From NCBI GenBank assembly GCA_903842855.1, contig CAIMNT010000021.1:1-25461 (forward strand): a stretch of 25,461 bases of DNA. The letters run 5' to 3'. The translations under genes and the position numbers were made by a program. The DNA comes from an uncultured Actinomycetes bacterium (GTDB lineage Bacteria > Actinomycetota > Actinomycetes > Nanopelagicales > Nanopelagicaceae). Position 1 is the stretch's first letter; every line of letters begins with the position of its first letter. The notes beneath the pieces were generated by a model. That model worked only from the letters and a program-made list of their open reading frames with translations, made no database searches and was not told the DNA's origin. This document shows, one piece after another, positions 1-8,348 of this stretch.

Positions 1-1824
1 CGCAATAACGAATGAGGTGCGCCCGGCGCGAAGCTTTGCCATAGCTTGCTGAACCAATACTTCGGTACGAGTATCCACCGACGATGTTGCTTCATCGAGG
101 ATCAAAATCGCTGGGTCTGCCATAAATGCTCGAGCGATCGTCAGAAGTTGACGCTCACCATTGGAGACAGTGGCGTTGTCATCGGTCAGCAGCGAGTCGT
201 ATCCCTGTGGCAAGGCACGCAAGAAGTGATCGATGTTGGCAGCCTTTGCAGCAGCCTCGACCTTCTGATGATCTGGATCTGCCGAACCAAATGCGATGTT
301 CTCGCGCATACTTCCGGTGAAGAGCCAGGTATCTTGCAGCACCATTCCAAATTGACGACGCAGATCATCACGAGTGATATCGCGTGTATTGATTCCATCA
401 AGAGTGATCTCACCACCATTGATCTCATAGAAACGCATGATCAAGTTAACGAGCGTTGTCTTACCAGCACCAGTTGGTCCAACAATCGCGATTGTCTGAC
501 CAGGATTTACGCTGAGATTAAATCCTTCGATCAGTGGTTGATCTTCGACATATCTAAATGAGACGTTCTTGAATTCGATGGCACCCGTAGCACGACCGAT
601 TGGAGTTGAGTCTGGCTTATCTGGAGCTTCTTCAGCTGCATCAAGCAACTCAAACAAACGTTCTGCTGATGCAACACCAGATTGGACCGTATTCATCAGG
701 CCGGCGATCTGGGCTAGTGGCATACCGAATTGGCGTGAATATTGAATAAATGCCTGCACATCACCGAGTGACATAGTGCCTGTCGCTACGCGATAGCCGC
801 CAAGTACCGAAATACCTACATAAATAAGGTTTGAGATGAGCTGGGTCGATGGCTGGATGATTCCAGACATAAATTGAGCATTAAAGGAAGATCCATACAA
901 ATTCTCATTAAGAACGTCGAAATCTTCGATTGCTTGTTTGCGACGACCAAAGACTTTTACTAGCGCATGACCGGTATGCATTTCTTCTACATGGCCGTTG
1001 AGTTTTCCGGTCCAATCCCATTGTGCAATAAATTGCTTCTGGGATGCCTTTGCGATGCGAACCGATGCAAACATTGATAACGGAATTGCAATGAGTGAGA
1101 CCAGCGCCAAAATTGGGCTGATCCAAATCATCATTGCTAGTACTGATACAACTGTCAGTACTGCGTTGAGAATCTGTGAGAGACCTTGCTGCATCGAGGT
1201 AGAGATGTTGTCTACATCGTTTGTAATTCTTGAAAGTAGATCACCACGTGACGTTGTATCGAAATAACTCAGTGGCAGACGGCCGATCTTCTCTTCAGCT
1301 AGACGGCGTAGACGAAATACAGTCTTTTGCGTAACACCAGCCATGAGATATTGCTGTAACCATAGGAATAGTGAAGAGATTGCATAAAGCGCCAGAGCCA
1401 AGAAGATCCAGTGGCTAATCGCCGTGAAATCGATGCCCTTACCTGGAACAACATCGCTCTTCTGCAGAACATCCGCGAGTGTTCCCTGACCGCGTGCGCG
1501 TAACCCCGCCACTGCCTGTGCTTTTGTCACACCAGCTGGAAGTTTGTGTCCTAGATAGCCATAAAAGATGTCGTTTGTGGCATGGCCAAGGATCTTCGGT
1601 CCGAACGATCCAATGGTTACGGCTGTGCTGATAAGTGCCAGCACCAAGTAAAGAGTCTTACGTTCTTCGCCGACTTCGCGCATCAGGCGTTTTAGAGAAC
1701 CTTTGAAGTCCTTGGATTTCGCTGCTGGGCCTGTCATTCCCATCATTGGACCGCCGCGACCGACAGCCATAGGCGGACGACCGCCAGCTGGGCGTGCTCC
1801 TGGAGTTGCGTTAGTTGTGCTCAT
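1..1824 (-). CDS. ABC exporter half-transporter, subunit 2 (partial, C-terminus beyond window edge)
   Basis: The frame is open for 608 codons from an ATG at 1824 to base 1. It starts with a Gly/Pro/Met-rich cytoplasmic extension of about 45 residues, followed by a six-helix ABC transmembrane domain and a nucleotide-binding domain. Walker A reads GPTGAGKTT and Walker B ends in ILILDEATSSVD, with the catalytic Glu present. The signature motif is degenerate (VSNGERQ instead of LSGGQ). The last visible residues, SFVIA, stop just before the expected H-loop, so only the very end is missing. The ATG overlaps the stop of the upstream half-transporter (TAATG) and is preceded by GGAGGAGG. Together they should form a heterodimeric exporter of the BmrCD/TM287-288 type in the cytoplasmic membrane. 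Substrate (drug, lipid or peptide) cannot be assigned. Confidence 0.93.
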   Translation of the reverse strand, partial: MSTTNATPGARPAGGRPPMAVGRGGPMMGMTGPAAKSKDFKGSLKRLMREVGEERKTLYLVLALISTAVTIGSFGPKILGHATNDIFYGYLGHKLPAGVTKAQAVAGLRARGQGTLADVLQKSDVVPGKGIDFTAISHWIFLALALYAISSLFLWLQQYLMAGVTQKTVFRLRRLAEEKIGRLPLSYFDTTSRGDLLSRITNDVDNISTSMQQGLSQILNAVLTVVSVLAMMIWISPILALVSLIAIPLSMFASVRIAKASQKQFIAQWDWTGKLNGHVEEMHTGHALVKVFGRRKQAIEDFDVLNENLYGSSFNAQFMSGIIQPSTQLISNLIYVGISVLGGYRVATGTMSLGDVQAFIQYSRQFGMPLAQIAGLMNTVQSGVASAERLFELLDAAEEAPDKPDSTPIGRATGAIEFKNVSFRYVEDQPLIEGFNLSVNPGQTIAIVGPTGAGKTTLVNLIMRFYEINGGEITLDGINTRDITRDDLRRQFGMVLQDTWLFTGSMRENIAFGSADPDHQKVEAAAKAANIDHFLRALPQGYDSLLTDDNATVSNGERQLLTIARAFMADPAILILDEATSSVDTRTEVLVQQAMAKLRAGRTSFVIA

Positions 1825-3557
1825 TACGCTGCCTCCTCCGGTGATAGTTGTGACAAGACAATTTCTTGGTACGTCGCACAACTCTTCATGAGCTCGGCGT
1901 GCGTTCCGATTCCAACCACTGCTCCTTGATCAAGGACAATGATTTGATCCGCGTGCAAAATTGTGGAGACGCGTTGGGCAACCACAATCATCGTTGTATG
2001 GCCGACTTCTGAATGAAGCGCCGCACGTAATTTGGCGTCAGTGGTGTAGTCGAGTGCGCTAAAGGAATCATCAAAGATGAGAATCTGTGGCTTCTTCACC
2101 AACGCACGCGCAATCGAAAGGCGTTGTCGTTGGCCGCCAGAGAAGTTGGTACCACCTTGAGCAACTCGCGCTTGCAAGCCATCGGGGTTTTCTTTTACGA
2201 ATCCATCTGCTTGTGCAATCTGGAGAGCGTGCCACATCTCTTCATCGGTTGCGTGTTCGCGACCGTAGCGAAGATTGTCCGCAATAGTTCCACCGAAGAG
2301 GAATGAGCGCTGAGGGACTAGGCCGATCTCTGTCCAAATTGCTTCCAGAGATTGTTCGCGCAAATCAATTCCATCAAGAAGGATCGAGCCTTCTGTGACA
2401 TCAATGAATCGCGGAATGAGATTAAGAAGGGTTGATTTACCCGAACCGGTTGAGCCAATAATCGCAGTGAACTGTCCAGGTGTTGCAGTGAATGAAACTC
2501 CGGTGAGGATTGGCTTTTCTGCACCCGGATATCGAAACTCGACATCCTTAAATTCGACAACTCCAGCGCGTACTGCGGGCTCTTTTGGGGTTGGGGTATC
2601 AACCACTGAAGATGGCGTATCTAGCACCTCTTGGATACGTTCGGCACATGCAGCTGCGCGAGGAATCTGTAGCGTCATAAATACAGCCATCATTACTGAC
2701 GAAAGAATCAGCATGATGTAGGTCAAAAATGCAGTCATATTTCCGATTGGCAGTTTGTTCTGGTCAATGAGTTTTGCACCAAACCAGATCACTGCCACAG
2801 ATGACAAGTTAAGAATCAGAGATAATGAAGGGAACATCACGGCGAATGTGCGAGTAACTCGAAGTTGAGTCTGCATGAGATCGCGCGATGAATCAGCGAA
2901 GCGAGCTTCTTCTTGGCGGGTCTTTACAAATGCACGGATTACTCGAACGCCAGCAACTTGTTCGCGCAAGACCAGATTGATGCGATCAATCTTGACCTGC
3001 ATATCCCGGAATGCGGGAACGATGCGACGAAGCAAACTAACAATCAAAAGCGTCATGATCGGAATAACGACTAGTAGCAAGAGCGAGAGATGAGCGTTAG
3101 AGCGAACTGCCATGAAGATTGCGCCAATGCCGGTGATAGGCGCACCGATCATCATGGTGAATCCCATAAAGAGAACAAGCTGGACTTGCTGAACATCGTT
3201 GGTGTTACGAGTAATCAGAGATGGTGCACCAAATTTATTGAGCTCGCGCGCCGAAAAACCTTCAACTGCCGTAAAGACTGCTGTGCGCAGATCGCGACCA
3301 AATGCCATCGATACTTTCGCAGCCAAGAACGCCAACCAGATAGATGCTCCCATCACCAAAGCAGATGAGGCAAGCATGATCTCGCCGATATGCCAGATAT
3401 ATCCGACATCTCCTTTTGCAACGCCATTGTTAATGAGGTCGGCGTTGAGGTTGGGAAGGTAGAGCGATGCGATTGCCTGCACGAGAAGCATGAGCAAAAT
3501 CAGTGCGACCTGACCCTTGTACGGCGCGCAATATTTCTTCAAAATCTGAGTTAACAA
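1824..3557 (-). CDS. ABC exporter half-transporter, subunit 1 (degenerate-site ATPase)
   Basis: This 577-residue ABC half-transporter has a transmembrane domain (about 1-310) and a nucleotide-binding domain (about 335-570). Walker A is GSTGSGKST (Lys374) and the signature is a canonical FSGGQRQR. The residue after Walker B is Asp497 (IFDD) instead of catalytic Glu, and the H-loop carries Gln528 (VAQRVST) instead of His. In heterodimeric exporters these changes mark the non-hydrolysing site; the partner downstream has the complementary defect in its signature. The start is TTG at 3557, chosen because GGAG lies 7 nt upstream and the protein begins as family members do. First gene of a two-gene operon; function is probable export of a hydrophobic or toxic compound. 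Confidence 0.93.
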   Translation of the reverse strand: MLTQILKKYCAPYKGQVALILLMLLVQAIASLYLPNLNADLINNGVAKGDVGYIWHIGEIMLASSALVMGASIWLAFLAAKVSMAFGRDLRTAVFTAVEGFSARELNKFGAPSLITRNTNDVQQVQLVLFMGFTMMIGAPITGIGAIFMAVRSNAHLSLLLLVVIPIMTLLIVSLLRRIVPAFRDMQVKIDRINLVLREQVAGVRVIRAFVKTRQEEARFADSSRDLMQTQLRVTRTFAVMFPSLSLILNLSSVAVIWFGAKLIDQNKLPIGNMTAFLTYIMLILSSVMMAVFMTLQIPRAAACAERIQEVLDTPSSVVDTPTPKEPAVRAGVVEFKDVEFRYPGAEKPILTGVSFTATPGQFTAIIGSTGSGKSTLLNLIPRFIDVTEGSILLDGIDLREQSLEAIWTEIGLVPQRSFLFGGTIADNLRYGREHATDEEMWHALQIAQADGFVKENPDGLQARVAQGGTNFSGGQRQRLSIARALVKKPQILIFDDSFSALDYTTDAKLRAALHSEVGHTTMIVVAQRVSTILHADQIIVLDQGAVVGIGTHAELMKSCATYQEIVLSQLSPEEAA

Positions 3558-3794
3558 GCGATTGCTCCTATTTATTTATTACGTTTTATTAAGTATGCCG
3601 AGCGTACTCGCTCCTTTTTGGATGGAATTTAGATCGGATCGGCCTGGGAATGGCCCTGAATATGCCCCCAACCTGGGCCAGATTGAGCGTAATAGGTGGT
3701 GAAGACCACGTTTTTTATTGGTTAACGACCCTAGCCCAATTGTTAACCCTGACTTTACAATAGAGAGACTATCCACCTAACGTCGGGAGTCAAC
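3558..3794. promoter_or_regulatory. Divergent regulatory region between ABC exporter and pckG
   Basis: This 237-nt region separates two divergent genes. For pckG a TACAAT -10 candidate lies at 3756-3761, giving a short leader; no convincing -35 is visible. Two GTTAAC palindromes (3721-3726 and 3742-3747) lie 21 nt apart just upstream. TGTTAACCCTGACTTTACA at 3741-3759 resembles the importer promoter at 15640-15658. Two small hairpins followed by T-runs on the plus strand (GAGCG/CGCTC at 3600-3613, then T5; GTGGT/ACCAC at 3696-3709, then T6 at 3711-3716) look terminator-like. A longer inverted repeat, TGGCCC/GGGCCA, lies at 3651-3680. The exporter RBS GGAG is at 3565-3568. Confidence 0.45.
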
Positions 3795-5603
3795 GTGGCC
3801 TCTTCATCGTTTTTGCTTAAAAATACCCCGCCAACACCCCATAAAGAGCTGCTTGCCTGGGTCGCCCAGAGCGCAGCTCTTACCAGCCCAGATGAGATTT
3901 ATTGGTGCACGGGAACCACGAGTGAGTGGGAGCGAATTACTACCGAACTTGTCGAGGCAGGCACCTTCGTTCGCCTGAAGAAGAAGCCGAATTCGTTCTG
4001 GTGCGCTTCCGACCCGACAGATGTTGCTCGCGTAGAGGATCGCACATATATCTGCTCTCGCGATGAGTCTGACGCGGGCCCAACCAATAACTGGATGGAT
4101 CCAGTTGATATGAAGTCGATCATGCAAGAGCTTTACCGCGGCAGCATGCGCGGGCGAACTATGTATGTAATCCCATTCTGCATGGGGCCATTGGATGCTA
4201 AAGATCCAATGTATGGCGTACAAATTACCGATAGTCCATATGTTGTTGCTTCGATGCACATCATGGCTCGAATTGGCACACAAGTACTTGAAGCAATGGG
4301 ATCTGACGCACGATTTGTTCCAGCGCTCCATAGCGTCGGTGCGCCACTTCATGAAGGCGAAAAAGATGTTGCGTGGCCATGTAATGACACGAAGTACATC
4401 GTCCATTTCCCGGAAGAGCGAACTATTTGGTCATACGGCTCTGGCTATGGCGGAAATGCTCTGCTTGGTAAGAAATGTTATTCGCTAAGAATTGCTTCAG
4501 CGATTGGACGCGATGAAGGCTGGATGGCCGAACATATGTTGATCCTGAAGGTAACTCCTCCGCATGGCAATCCTCATTACATCGCAGCTGCATTCCCATC
4601 TGCATGCGGCAAAACTAATCTCGCGATGCTAGATCCAACGATTGAAGGTTGGAAAGTTGAAACTATTGGCGATGACATTGCTTGGATGAGACTTGGTGAT
4701 GATGGTCGTCTCTATGCAGTCAATCCAGAGTATGGATTCTTCGGTGTAGCACCGGGCACCGGCTGGAGCACCAATGCCAATGCCATGCGAACTATCGAAC
4801 ATGGCAATTCAATCTTCACCAATGTTGCACTCACAGATGATGGTGATGTTTGGTGGGAAGGAATGACAGATCAGCCACCTGCGCACCTAACCGATTGGAA
4901 GAAGCGTTCGTGGACACCCGAATCAGGTGAACTCTCCTCGCACCCTAATTCACGATTCTGCACTCCGGCTGCGCAATGCCCGATCATCGCGCCTGAATGG
5001 GAGAGCCCTGCGGGAGTACCGATTTCTGCTATTTTCTTCGGTGGTCGACGTAAAACAACAATCCCGCTCGTGGTGCAAGCTAACAATTGGCAGCATGGCG
5101 TCTTCATGGGTGCAACGCTCTCTTCAGAGACAACAGCTGCGGCGACTGGCGAAGTAGGAATTGTTCGTCGCGATCCGATGGCGATGCTGCCATTTATTGG
5201 ATATCACGTGGGTGACTATCTCAACCACTGGTTAGCGATGGGTCGCAAGAGTGATCGGATGCCACATATCTTTTATGTGAATTGGTTCCGCAGAAGTTCA
5301 AGTAGAAAATTCTTATGGCCAGGATTTGGTGAAAACTCCCGAGTGATCAAGTGGGCAATTGAACAGGTAGAAGGTGCACAAACATCTATAACCACGCCGA
5401 TCGGACGCACACCTGCACCAGGAGCAATTGATATCGCAGGGCTTGGACTCAGCGAAGACTCAATGCAAGAGGTCTCTGCAGTAAATATCGAGGAATGGCG
5501 TCAGGAAGTACCGCTCATCGAAGAATGGTTTGCGAAGATCGGAAGCAAATTACCGCACGAACTTCAGGCGGAGTTTGCCAATCTTCAGGCAGCGCTTAAA
5601 TAA
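3795..5603 (+). CDS. pckG: Phosphoenolpyruvate carboxykinase (GTP)
   Basis: A 602-residue protein, full length for the GTP-dependent family (EC 4.1.1.32), which converts oxaloacetate plus GTP to phosphoenolpyruvate, CO2 and GDP in the cytosol. Visible signatures include the kinase-1 loop FPSACGKTN with the reactive Cys271 and Lys273, the metal/nucleotide motif GDDIAWM soon after, and NWFRRSSSRKFLWPGFGENSRV near residue 500. Start is GTG at 3795 with GGGAG 6-10 nt upstream. It stands alone, divergent from the ABC exporter and convergent with the eboE-like gene. It is the normal gluconeogenic enzyme of Actinobacteria and suggests growth on compounds entering below PEP, which fits the acyl-CoA-producing E1/E2 genes in the same window. 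Direct co-regulation is only hinted at by shared promoter motifs. Confidence 0.97.
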   Translation: MASSSFLLKNTPPTPHKELLAWVAQSAALTSPDEIYWCTGTTSEWERITTELVEAGTFVRLKKKPNSFWCASDPTDVARVEDRTYICSRDESDAGPTNNWMDPVDMKSIMQELYRGSMRGRTMYVIPFCMGPLDAKDPMYGVQITDSPYVVASMHIMARIGTQVLEAMGSDARFVPALHSVGAPLHEGEKDVAWPCNDTKYIVHFPEERTIWSYGSGYGGNALLGKKCYSLRIASAIGRDEGWMAEHMLILKVTPPHGNPHYIAAAFPSACGKTNLAMLDPTIEGWKVETIGDDIAWMRLGDDGRLYAVNPEYGFFGVAPGTGWSTNANAMRTIEHGNSIFTNVALTDDGDVWWEGMTDQPPAHLTDWKKRSWTPESGELSSHPNSRFCTPAAQCPIIAPEWESPAGVPISAIFFGGRRKTTIPLVVQANNWQHGVFMGATLSSETTAAATGEVGIVRRDPMAMLPFIGYHVGDYLNHWLAMGRKSDRMPHIFYVNWFRRSSSRKFLWPGFGENSRVIKWAIEQVEGAQTSITTPIGRTPAPGAIDIAGLGLSEDSMQEVSAVNIEEWRQEVPLIEEWFAKIGSKLPHELQAEFANLQAALK

Positions 5604-5646
5604 AATTCAGTGCAGGTTACTTGAGCGCTGCAATCTGGCGCTCAAG
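5589..5646. terminator. Candidate bidirectional terminator between pckG and eboE-like gene
   Basis: The convergent 3' ends are 13 nt apart. GCAGCGCTTAA (5589-5599) pairs with TTGAGCGCTGC (5621-5631) with one mismatch, spanning both stop codons. A competing perfect 9-bp stem, CTTGAGCGC/GCGCTCAAG, lies at 5620-5628 and 5638-5646 inside the last codons of the minus-strand gene. No good T-run follows, so assignment as a terminator is tentative. Confidence 0.4.
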
Positions 5647-6834
5647 TTCTCCCTTTACATACTCAAGCTCGCGAACCACATACTCTGTGATGTCACCAGT
5701 CTTGAGGTGCTCGGGCAGAACATCCCATGTGTATGTCTCAATTTCGAGGTGAGTTGAGAGCGGAGTTTTGGCGTGAACTGCCAACGCATCATCAATTCCA
5801 TTGCGGGTAGTTTGGAAGGGACCCAAATCTTTGAGGAAAACAGGGACGTGGAAGTGGGTACGCCATTCACGTGGTCCTGGATCGGCCTCCCAAGCAGCAA
5901 TCGCATCTTCGAGATTGAGGAAGCGGGTTAATTCCCCATTTCGCATCTGGGTGGTCTGCGAAAGATAGATAGTGCCGGTGTATTTTTTCAGCTCGGCAAC
6001 AATCTCTGGGGTCACGTTATCGACCTTGAGCGCAGCGGCCTCTTGCAGCTTAAAAATAGGGATTCCAGCCTGTGAGAGAGCATCGATATCTTCTGTGATG
6101 TTCTCGAACTCGACTGACTGATGGCAAATATCGAGAACGACACCTAGGTAACGGCGAACCGCTCCAAAGACTTCTGCCAGTGGCTGGCCAGAGTAGTGAC
6201 TTACTCGCTGGGCAGCATGAAGGCTATAAATATCCTTCTTAAAATATTCAACGGTCTCTGGGATTGTCTCCAAGTAGCAATGTGGCTCGGGTTCGATTGC
6301 AAGTTTTACGCGACGCCCAGTCTTCTTTTCTAAGGTCATCAAGTGAGCAATGACTCTGTAAATGTTCTCGTTAAATGCGCTGACGTATTCAGGTGAGGTT
6401 ACATTTGGACGAAATGCCAATGGCGCAGTCTGAATTGTTGGCTCATCTTGCGGACGATTAACTTCAGCCAAAATATCTGCAATGTTAGTTGTGTACTTTG
6501 TTCGTTGATCTGTAGTCCAATCAGGTTCATAGACCTGCTCTTTAACAATTTGTCCCTTGAATGGTCCATACGGGAAAGCATTGACCGTGAAGATGTAAAG
6601 ATCGTTATCGAGCAAGAACTTTTTTAGCCATGCACGCTCTTCTGGCTTTGCTAGCAACTCTTCAACCGATGCGTTAGCTAAGCGAAGGGAAACACCGAAT
6701 GGCGCATTGGGGCTGACACGCTTCTTCACTTCTGGGACGTAAGTCTGAAGTGAACTCTTCATATCGCTCCAGGTATCACCTGGGTGGACAAGTGTTGAAT
6801 ATGTTAGATGGCCGTAGCCATTTCCCAAATCCAT
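5617..6834 (-). CDS. eboE: EboE-like TIM-barrel protein (xylose isomerase-like fold)
   Basis: This 405-residue protein matches the EboE family in its opening GNGYGHLTYSTLVHPGDTW and in VSPNAPFGVSLRLA, FTVNAFPYGPFKG and VYEPDW, motifs I recognise from EboE proteins of cyanobacterial and other ebo clusters. The fold is a sugar-phosphate-isomerase/AP-endonuclease-2 type barrel. Likely metal-binding residues lie in IEPEPHCYLET, VLDICHQSVEFE and WRTHFHVPVF. In ebo operons the protein is linked to metabolite trafficking to the periplasm (scytonemin precursors, for example), but its chemistry is unknown. Here no eboA, B, C, D or F is present; instead it follows the M24 gene by 2 nt and sits beside an importer and dehydrogenases. 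A sugar isomerase, epimerase or lactone-processing role is equally possible. The symbol denotes family membership only. Confidence 0.82.
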   Translation of the reverse strand: MDLGNGYGHLTYSTLVHPGDTWSDMKSSLQTYVPEVKKRVSPNAPFGVSLRLANASVEELLAKPEERAWLKKFLLDNDLYIFTVNAFPYGPFKGQIVKEQVYEPDWTTDQRTKYTTNIADILAEVNRPQDEPTIQTAPLAFRPNVTSPEYVSAFNENIYRVIAHLMTLEKKTGRRVKLAIEPEPHCYLETIPETVEYFKKDIYSLHAAQRVSHYSGQPLAEVFGAVRRYLGVVLDICHQSVEFENITEDIDALSQAGIPIFKLQEAAALKVDNVTPEIVAELKKYTGTIYLSQTTQMRNGELTRFLNLEDAIAAWEADPGPREWRTHFHVPVFLKDLGPFQTTRNGIDDALAVHAKTPLSTHLEIETYTWDVLPEHLKTGDITEYVVRELEYVKGELERQIAALK

Positions 6835-6836
6835 TC

Positions 6837-8216
6837 TTACTTACCGTTTCCAATGTGATTGAAAGTGTCGGTGTTGAGGTGTGATTGCGAATCACGCATG
6901 GTGTTAAGCCATCCACCTGTGGTGAAGTAGCGCTGACCTGCAACCAACAACTCTTCCGCTGGGAACTTTGTGATTACTTCGCAGCCAGTTGCGGTAACAA
7001 CGATCTCTTCTTCGATACGCGCTGCTCCCCAACCATCTTTAGCTGGCCAGTAGGTTTCCAGCGCGAAAACCATGCCTTCTTCAAGAGTTTCAGGGTGCTC
7101 GAGCGAAATCATGCGGCTAAAGATTGGACGCTCCCAAATGGAAAGTCCCACACCGTGTCCATACTGAAGTGCGAAAGCTGCCTCTTCATTTGCAAAGCCA
7201 AACTCTTCTGCCTTAGGCCAGACTTTGACGATATCTGCAGTTGTTGCGCCTGGCTTCACCAAAGCGATTGCCTTATCCATGTACTCACGGCAAATCTTGT
7301 AAGCATCACGTTGTGCGGGAGATGCGCTACCAACCGCAAAGGTGCGGTAATAACAAGTGCGATAACCCATATAGCTATGCAAAATATCGAAGAATGCTGG
7401 ATCACCTGGACGAATAAGTCGATCACTAAATACATGTGGGTGTGGCGAACAGCGTTCACCAGAAATTGCGTTCACACCTTCGACATGCTCTGAACCTAAA
7501 TCGTACAAAGTCTTTGCAACAAGTCCGACACATTCATTCTCTCTTACCCCAGGACGCAAGAATGAGTAAAGGTCTTCATAAGCCTTATCAACCATCGACG
7601 CTGCAGTTGTCAGCAATGTAAGTTCATCTTTAGTTTTGATACGTCGTGCTGCTAGGAAGATCTGTTGTCCGTCGACAACTTTGATTCCCTTAGCTTGTAA
7701 TGCAAACATGATTGGTGGCTCAATGATGTCAACACCTAGTGGCTCATTCTCGAGACCATAAATTTTTAATACTTCATAAATCTTCTCTGCTGTTTTTTCA
7801 GCTTGACCTGCAGAAGGACTGATCGCACCACGCAGAGTTGAGATACCTGCGCGTGAACCGACAAGTGGTCTCGCGTCATGGTGTGGAGCATGTCCGTTTG
7901 CGGAAGCGTCGGCGTGCGCTTTATCCAACCAAGGAGTTTGGAGAGTGTGGTGTTTTGCAGCTGAACCAAAATCCCAAAGAACTGGTTCGCCACCACGAGG
8001 CAAAATTGAGAAGCGAATCATCTTGTCCATCGCCCATGTACCGATGTGAGTGGAGGTCATGTAGCGAATATTGTGGAAGTCGAATGTGAGAAGAGAGCCA
8101 AGGCTGGAGTTATTGAGCTCGGCTTTGAGACGATTAAGGCGTTCGGTACGTAAACGTTCAAAATCAACGCGATTTTCCCAGTCGACACCATTTGTTCCAT
8201 ATGTTGCAATCGCCAT
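6837..8216 (-). CDS. M24 peptidase-fold protein (Xaa-Pro peptidase/creatinase family)
   Basis: A 459-residue protein with a creatinase-type N-terminal domain (about 15-190) and a pita-bread M24 domain (about 200-430). Four metal-ligand positions are present: Asp277 (FFDILHS), His354 (YGHGVG), Glu387 (FALETYW) and Glu402 (ARIEEE). The second aspartate, eleven residues after the first in metallopeptidases, is Cys288 (GYRTCYYRTF). The family includes aminopeptidase P, prolidase, creatinase, ectoine hydrolase and DMSP lyase DddP; this context of sugar-type importer and dehydrogenases makes a non-peptidase reaction plausible. ATG at 8216 has GGAG 6 nt upstream. First gene of an operon with the eboE-like gene, 2 nt downstream. 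It has its own promoter, and the XRE-cupin regulator lies just upstream. Confidence 0.88.
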   Translation of the reverse strand: MAIATYGTNGVDWENRVDFERLRTERLNRLKAELNNSSLGSLLTFDFHNIRYMTSTHIGTWAMDKMIRFSILPRGGEPVLWDFGSAAKHHTLQTPWLDKAHADASANGHAPHHDARPLVGSRAGISTLRGAISPSAGQAEKTAEKIYEVLKIYGLENEPLGVDIIEPPIMFALQAKGIKVVDGQQIFLAARRIKTKDELTLLTTAASMVDKAYEDLYSFLRPGVRENECVGLVAKTLYDLGSEHVEGVNAISGERCSPHPHVFSDRLIRPGDPAFFDILHSYMGYRTCYYRTFAVGSASPAQRDAYKICREYMDKAIALVKPGATTADIVKVWPKAEEFGFANEEAAFALQYGHGVGLSIWERPIFSRMISLEHPETLEEGMVFALETYWPAKDGWGAARIEEEIVVTATGCEVITKFPAEELLVAGQRYFTTGGWLNTMRDSQSHLNTDTFNHIGNGK

Positions 8217-8265
8217 TGCTCACTCCATTGGGTTAGAGAACTACTGTCGGTAGATGTTCTCTCTT

Positions 8266-8294
8266 AGTTAACACCACGCAAACAGGGGTGTCAA
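8266..8294 (-). promoter_or_regulatory. Promoter and inverted repeat upstream of the M24/eboE operon
   Basis: Reading leftward, a perfect -35 TTGACA (8294-8289) is followed after 17 nt by TTAACT (8271-8266), a weak -10. TTAACACC (8268-8275) and GGTGTCAA (8287-8294) form an inverted repeat with an 11-nt spacer, so both promoter elements lie within an operator-like palindrome. GTTAACACC (8267-8275) is the reverse complement of the GGTGTTAAC sequence found twice in the importer promoter. Confidence 0.55.
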
Positions 8295-8329
8295 TGGATT
8301 TGAGCGTAAAACTGCCTATTTTGGCCTGT

Positions 8330-8345
8330 ATAACACAACTGTTAT
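8330..8345. promoter_or_regulatory. ATAACA-N4-TGTTAT inverted repeat
   Basis: A perfect 6-bp inverted repeat with a 4-nt centre lies immediately after the stop of the XRE-cupin gene and upstream of the M24 promoter. It could be a regulator-binding palindrome or a weak AT-rich 3' hairpin of the regulator mRNA; the sequence does not decide. Confidence 0.35.
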
Positions 8346-8348
8346 GAA

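Noticed and set aside
46..561. Long plus-strand open frame opposite the exporter ATPase domain
   Set aside because: It lies fully within a clear minus-strand ABC domain, has no domain pattern and no RBS; shadow frame.
3579..3776. Minus-strand open frame in the exporter-pckG gap
   Set aside because: Composition is promoter-like, it covers hairpins and the pckG -10, and no RBS or recognisable motif is present.
3804..4406. 200-codon minus-strand frame opposite pckG
   Set aside because: Shadow of a strongly conserved enzyme; encoded residues show no domain pattern.
6885..7493. 202-codon plus-strand frame opposite the M24 gene
   Set aside because: Cys- and His-rich random-looking product, typical of antisense frames of a conserved gene.
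6837..8216. DMSP lyase DddP, an M24-fold enzyme
   Set aside because: The GHGVGL stretch looks similar, but the residue matching DddP's catalytic Asp377 is Ile360, and the extra Asp pair of the DddP metal site is missing. General M24 assignment kept.
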